Of a DNA stretch of 41,986 nt, positions 39,220-41,986 are shown one piece after another (the first letter of the stretch is position 1; each line of letters opens with the position of its first letter). Under the pieces are notes generated by a model. That model ran no database searches, was not told where the DNA came from, and saw nothing but the letters and a program-made list of their open reading frames with translations. The translations under genes were made by a program, and so were the position numbers. Source of the stretch: Campylobacterota bacterium (GTDB lineage Bacteria; Campylobacterota; Campylobacteria; Campylobacterales; Sulfurimonadaceae); contig JAMCPS010000095.1 of NCBI GenBank assembly GCA_023379705.1, positions 1 to 41,986 of the forward strand. Reading direction: 5' to 3'.

Positions 39220-39338
39220 TTTTTGTCTCCTTTTTGCTTTTTACTCTTCTTTTTATTTGTTCGATCGAGAAGCTTTTTAACCAAAGATGCTTCGTGATCC
39301 AATGCTGCCAATTCCGATGATTCGAGATTTGTTTTCAT
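39216..39338 (-). CDS. 40-residue Lys-rich peptide
   Basis: Begins at ATG 39338, 5 nt after the stop of the first gene of this operon. It ends in a run of basic residues (Lys-Lys-Lys-Ser-Lys-Lys-Gln-Lys). A longer reading from 39407 would overlap the upstream gene. Small size makes the call uncertain. Confidence 0.38.
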   Translation of the reverse strand: MKTNLESSELAALDHEASLVKKLLDRTNKKKSKKQKGDKK

Positions 39339-39343
39339 AAATG

Positions 39344-39547
39344 TTATGCCGATAGAGTTGGATCGTATTGTGGTTGCAATTCCACTACTTTCGCATAGAT
39401 TACCCAATCCGAAAGAAGTGCTTCGGAGACAAACAAAGTGCTATTGATAAGCCGCCAACGTTTACCTTTGGCATATTGAGTTCGTTTTGCCCCTTCATCG
39501 AAATCGTAACCGGTTTCGTCGATGAGCTCATTGATAGTCTTGAACAT
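39344..39547 (-). CDS. 67-residue protein, first gene of the minus operon
   Basis: Soluble protein with a helical N-terminus (Ile-Asn-Glu-Leu-Ile-Asp-Glu-Thr-Gly-Tyr) and a basic middle (Arg-Tyr/Trp-Arg-Leu-Ile). As the first gene next to the phased repeats it is a candidate for their regulator, though no DNA-binding family is recognised. Confidence 0.48.
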   Translation of the reverse strand: MFKTINELIDETGYDFDEGAKRTQYAKGKRWRLINSTLFVSEALLSDWVIYAKVVELQPQYDPTLSA

Positions 39548-39560
39548 TTTAACCCCAATT

Positions 39561-39616
39561 TAAAGAGATAATTAAAGAGATACTAATAGAGATATATTAC
39601 ATTATTACAAGAGATA
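39561..39616. repeat. phased AGAGATA repeats between the rep gene and the minus operon
   Basis: TAAAGAGATA (39561-39570), TAAAGAGATA (39573-39582) and AATAGAGATA (39585-39594) begin 12 bp apart; a fourth, ACAAGAGATA (39607-39616), is offset by 22. They resemble plasmid iterons and may be replication or regulator sites. The first three match the array at 8204-8237 in sequence and spacing. Confidence 0.65.
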
Positions 39617-39638
39617 TGTCAATAGATATTATGACAAT

Positions 39639-39667
39639 TTGACAAGCCGCGTCATAGTTGATACAAT
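39639..39667 (+). promoter_or_regulatory. rep promoter
   Basis: TTGACA (39639-39644), a 17-bp spacer and TACAAT (39662-39667) form a near-consensus promoter. ATGACA/GTCATA elements around it (39631, 39651, 39669) may be an operator for autoregulation by the Rep protein. Confidence 0.65.
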
Positions 39668-39694
39668 ATGACACATTTAATATCGGAGTCATAG

Positions 39695-40384
39695 ATGAAG
39701 AAAAACGATTTTGTTATAACTGAAGATTTTATAGTGTTTGATTCCGGGCTCACATCTGAAGAGATGAAGATGATCATGCTTCTTTTGAATCGATCAAATA
39801 AAAAAGGGGTTGTAGCTGTTAAAGAAATTGAGATTCTTTCATTGACCTCTTGTGTCAGCCGTCATGAGGTGATCGTGCTCATAGATACAATCATTGGTAA
39901 AACGATCAAAGAATCCGATAAAGCATATGTGTGGTTTACGGAGTACGCATTTGATCAAGACGGGGTAATAACTATTCAGATAAACCCGACTATTTTAAAA
40001 TTTATACAAGAAGGGCCTGCAAGTATTCAAATCAATAGTGTAGATGGTTTAAAAAATCCTCGATCACTTCAACTCTACAGATTACTTAGAAAACATAAAA
40101 CGATTACTTTTAAAGTTGATGATCTCAAGAAGCATTTAAAAGTTGAAGAGGGCTATGGGCTGTATGCAGATTTTAAACGTAAGATCTTGATTCCAACAGT
40201 AAATGAAGTAAGTGAGAAAACGGAGGTAAGTGTTTTGTATCATGAGGTTAAAGAAAAGAGGAAAGTAATCGAGATACTGTTTGAAATTAGACCTAAAGCG
40301 GGAAGACAACTGACATTAGAGGATATAAGTAGATCTGTCATAGATACAAGCGTTTCTTTCGAAAGAAAAAAGTACAATAACTAA
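39695..40384 (+). CDS. plasmid replication initiator, Rep_3 family
   Basis: The 229-residue protein matches the Rep_3/RepB winged-helix plan. An N-terminal wing (Leu-Thr-Ser-Glu-Glu-Met-Lys-Met-Ile-Met-Leu-Leu-Leu) is followed by Ser-Leu-Gln-Leu-Tyr-Arg-Leu-Leu-Arg, then Tyr-Ala-Asp-Phe-Lys-Arg-Lys-Ile-Leu-Ile-Pro and Val-Ser-Glu-Lys-Thr. Such initiators bind iterons and open the origin. GGAG lies 6 nt before the ATG. The iteron-like repeats and an AT-rich tract are close by. Confidence 0.82.
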   Translation: MKKNDFVITEDFIVFDSGLTSEEMKMIMLLLNRSNKKGVVAVKEIEILSLTSCVSRHEVIVLIDTIIGKTIKESDKAYVWFTEYAFDQDGVITIQINPTILKFIQEGPASIQINSVDGLKNPRSLQLYRLLRKHKTITFKVDDLKKHLKVEEGYGLYADFKRKILIPTVNEVSEKTEVSVLYHEVKEKRKVIEILFEIRPKAGRQLTLEDISRSVIDTSVSFERKKYNN

Positions 40385-40528
40385 GAAAGCCCAAAACTAA
40401 GCCACTTTAAACACTTATTTCCCAGCCCATAAGTACAATTAGAAAATCAACAAAAAAGTATGATTTATACAATCAATTTTATCTACAGAATAAAGTAAAT
40501 AAAATACAATTAAAACGGGAATATCGTG
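40385..40528. other. AT-rich intergenic stretch, possible origin region
   Basis: The 202-nt gap between rep and the next gene has no reading frame. It holds an AT-rich tract and a DnaA-box-like TTATCTACA (one mismatch to TTATCCACA), which would fit an origin opening region. No repeat array is seen here, so this is tentative. Confidence 0.3.
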
Positions 40529-40557
40529 TTGACTTCTGATTTTAAACTCTGTATAAT
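40529..40557 (+). promoter_or_regulatory. strong sigma-70-type promoter
   Basis: TTGACT (40529-40534), 17-bp spacer, TATAAT (40552-40557); 29 nt before the ATG of the zinc-ribbon gene. It is the best -35/-10 pair in the window. Confidence 0.75.
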
Positions 40558-40586
40558 ATTCTCATATATATTTGGTGGAGTATCCC

Positions 40587-40991
40587 ATGCGCGAAAAATG
40601 GTCAGAAACCGTAACTTACCCAAGTGATGACGACAAAGACAGCATTAATGATGACAAGCATGAACTGTATGCTTTTAATGCCGGCAACGGAGACCTTTAT
40701 TTTGGCGTCCGAAAGCAGGGTGCTCAAATTGGAATGATGGTGCGTATTTGCCGTGACGGTGGAGCATCATTTAAGAACCCTCGACTAATGGGCGCACTCA
40801 CAGAAGCATACGACGCAATGGCAGGGAATGAAGATGGACCAGATCGTGAAAAATGCGTATGGAAACAATCGATGATTGACGAAAATGTTTGGGAAACAAG
40901 TTGTTATGAGCATCATCAATTCATGGATGGCGGACCAAAGGATAATAATCACAAGTTTTGCCCGTATTGCGGAAAAGAAATCGCCGCATGA
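40587..40991 (+). CDS. zinc-ribbon protein of unknown function
   Basis: The 134-residue protein has an Asp-rich N-terminus and a C-terminal metal site formed by Cys-Val-Trp, Cys-Tyr-Glu-His-His and Phe-Cys-Pro-Tyr-Cys-Gly-Lys, as in small phage-type zinc-ribbon proteins. Its Gly/Ala/Met-rich composition and consensus sigma-70 promoter differ from its neighbours, so it may be a recent acquisition. ATG 40587 follows GGTGGAG by 6 nt; an in-frame GTG at 40572 is less likely. Confidence 0.7.
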   Translation: MREKWSETVTYPSDDDKDSINDDKHELYAFNAGNGDLYFGVRKQGAQIGMMVRICRDGGASFKNPRLMGALTEAYDAMAGNEDGPDREKCVWKQSMIDENVWETSCYEHHQFMDGGPKDNNHKFCPYCGKEIAA

Positions 40992-40999
40992 AAACCTCA

Positions 41000-41146
41000 C
41001 TAGCCACAAAAGTAAAAAGGGATAGGTTGATCTCCAACCATGCTTTTTTTGTTGGTTTTAACATGCAGTATGGAGTCAGCAGAGAGCGATGAGGTCGCCA
41101 CCATCATAAGGATGGCGGAAAGTATTATGTGAGATATGTTTTGCAT
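41000..41146 (-). CDS. 48-residue exported peptide
   Basis: Signal peptide-like N-terminus (Ile-Leu-Ser-Ala-Ile-Leu-Met-Met-Val-Ala...Leu-Ser-Ala-Asp) followed by about 25 residues ending Phe-Tyr-Phe-Cys-Gly. AAAGG lies before ATG 41146, 16 nt after the upstream gene. Function unknown. Confidence 0.42.
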   Translation of the reverse strand: MQNISHIILSAILMMVATSSLSADSILHVKTNKKSMVGDQPIPFYFCG

Positions 41147-41162
41147 AGTTAACCTTTGTATT

Positions 41163-41986
41163 TTAATTACGTGAAGTCCCAAATTTAGTATCGACTAAAA
41201 CGTTCACCCGGATCCAATTGTTGATCGGATAAACAATTGCCTCAGATCGTATGATCCATTCAGCAACCGATGGGATTATAAAGTGAGTACCTGTTTTCAT
41301 ATCCTCTGAAAGTATCTGATAGGGCTTGCTTTCAACGACAGTGTTGGTATGCAGATAAGGCATAAATGCCATTGCAATAATCATTACAGACCAAAAGATT
41401 GAAAACTGTTTATTTGAAAGTGCACGTTCACCACGGTAGAGCAAATAGACGATTTTCAGTGTATGCCCAAGTCCGCCAATAATTGAAAAGAGCAATGCTA
41501 TAGCAGGGACGACTACACGCTTCGCCGCTTCCTCTCCAAGCTCTTCACGCTTGCCTCCTGGTAAATATTCTTCGGCTTCATCGTTAAGTCTTTTAAGCTC
41601 TTTATTACTCAAATGCTTGATCATCGGATCGTACACTAAGTGCTCAACGTCTTTTGGGTCATAGACTAATGGAATTTTTCTTGAACTGCCCTCCATACCC
41701 AACTGAGCTTTTATTTCAGATTGTATTTTTGGAAGTGCAAAAAATCGTTTAAAAGTCATTTCTCCGGAAACTGATCTACCGAGTTTTTTGCGAACCGCTC
41801 TGTTTGCTTTGCTGACTACTGCGTCTTCAATAGCGGCATAGAATGATTCTTTATCTGATGGGTGCCAACCATGTGGTAGTGAAGTTCCAAAATTCGAGTT
41901 AACTCTTTTTCGGATAGCTTCATGGTACTCTTCCGGAACGTCATCGATCGAATAGCCCGTTTTATTTTGTGCAGCATTTACATGAG
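41163..41986 (-). CDS. multi-span membrane protein, 5' end beyond the window
   Basis: The frame stays open from 41163 to the right edge, so an apparent start at 41759 is probably internal. At least 273 residues are visible. They include a soluble charged part, two hydrophobic helices (Pro-Ala-Ile-Ala-Leu-Leu-Phe-Ser-Ile-Ile-Gly, then Phe-Trp-Ser-Val-Met-Ile-Ile-Ala-Met-Ala) and an extracytoplasmic C-terminal region. Family not recognised; possibly another transfer-system membrane component. Confidence 0.65.
   Translation of the reverse strand, partial: HVNAAQNKTGYSIDDVPEEYHEAIRKRVNSNFGTSLPHGWHPSDKESFYAAIEDAVVSKANRAVRKKLGRSVSGEMTFKRFFALPKIQSEIKAQLGMEGSSRKIPLVYDPKDVEHLVYDPMIKHLSNKELKRLNDEAEEYLPGGKREELGEEAAKRVVVPAIALLFSIIGGLGHTLKIVYLLYRGERALSNKQFSIFWSVMIIAMAFMPYLHTNTVVESKPYQILSEDMKTGTHFIIPSVAEWIIRSEAIVYPINNWIRVNVLVDTKFGTSRN

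Noticed and set aside
40385-40528. Iteron array downstream of rep
   Set aside because: No repeat unit could be found there; the phased repeats lie upstream of rep at 39561-39616.
41163-41759. Complete 198-residue membrane protein starting at 41759
   Set aside because: The same frame is open without a stop to the right edge of the window, so the ATG is probably internal and the gene partial.

Overview
This window looks like part of a conjugative plasmid from an AT-rich Gram-negative bacterium, probably a member of the Campylobacterota (Sulfuricurvum/Sulfurimonas/Arcobacter-like). That assignment is an inference. It rests on base composition, T-rich promoters that have a TATAAT box but little -35 element, and protein character. 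The plasmid assignment is stronger: there is a Rep_3-type initiator (39695-40384) with phased repeats upstream, and a conjugation-type type IV secretion system (T4SS) lies beside a plasmid-type type IV pilus. No relaxase, coupling protein, prepilin peptidase, tRNA or rRNA was seen in the window.

Layout. 1-6545 (+): thiol-disulfide protein, single-stranded-DNA-binding proteins, thermonuclease, Fic toxin/antitoxin, lytic transglycosylase, VirB4-type ATPase and a small protein. 6538-8132 (-): four small exported or membrane proteins. 8306-15186 (+): envelope-spanning secretion genes resembling the IncI/Dot-Icm (type IVB) class (VirB9/DotH-like, coiled-coil membrane protein, lipoproteins, DotC-like, VirB8/DotI-like, polytopic membrane protein). 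15197-26792 (+): type IV pilus genes (GspF-like platform, major prepilin, GspE-like ATPase, secretin, PilP, PilO, minor prepilin, PilT/DotB-like ATPase, second lytic transglycosylase). 26847-29533 (+): small putative DNA-binding protein, AAA+ ATPase and a tyrosine recombinase. 29566-33205: a shufflon. 33446-33979 (-): a secreted protein in the operon that feeds the shufflon. 34137-37181 (+): acidic protein, HU-like protein, EAL phosphodiesterase, Mrr-like nuclease and small proteins. 37186-39547 (-): eight small genes in a tightly packed operon. 39695-40384 (+): replication initiator. 40587-40991 (+): zinc-ribbon protein. 41000-41986 (-): membrane protein genes, the last running off the right edge.

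The main discovery is the shufflon. Ten copies of a 19-bp site of the form TTGCCAATCCGGWNNNTGG, eight on + and two on -, delimit ten complete alternative C-terminal cassettes plus two decayed remnants. A tyrosine recombinase gene ends 32 bp from the first site. The site is nearly identical, as I remember it, to the sfx site of the IncI plasmid R64. Unlike R64 PilV, the constant N-terminus here is only about 80 residues, has a Sec-type signal peptide and shows no prepilin signature, so variation has been separated from the pilin. Any of the eight + cassettes could be fused to the constant part by a single inversion.

Three further features deserve attention. A 12-bp-phased repeat is shared between the divergent transfer promoters (8204-8237) and the rep region (39561-39616). 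A perfect 30-bp inverted repeat lies inside a transfer gene (12375-12404 and 12506-12535). Bases 1-127 exactly copy 336-462.
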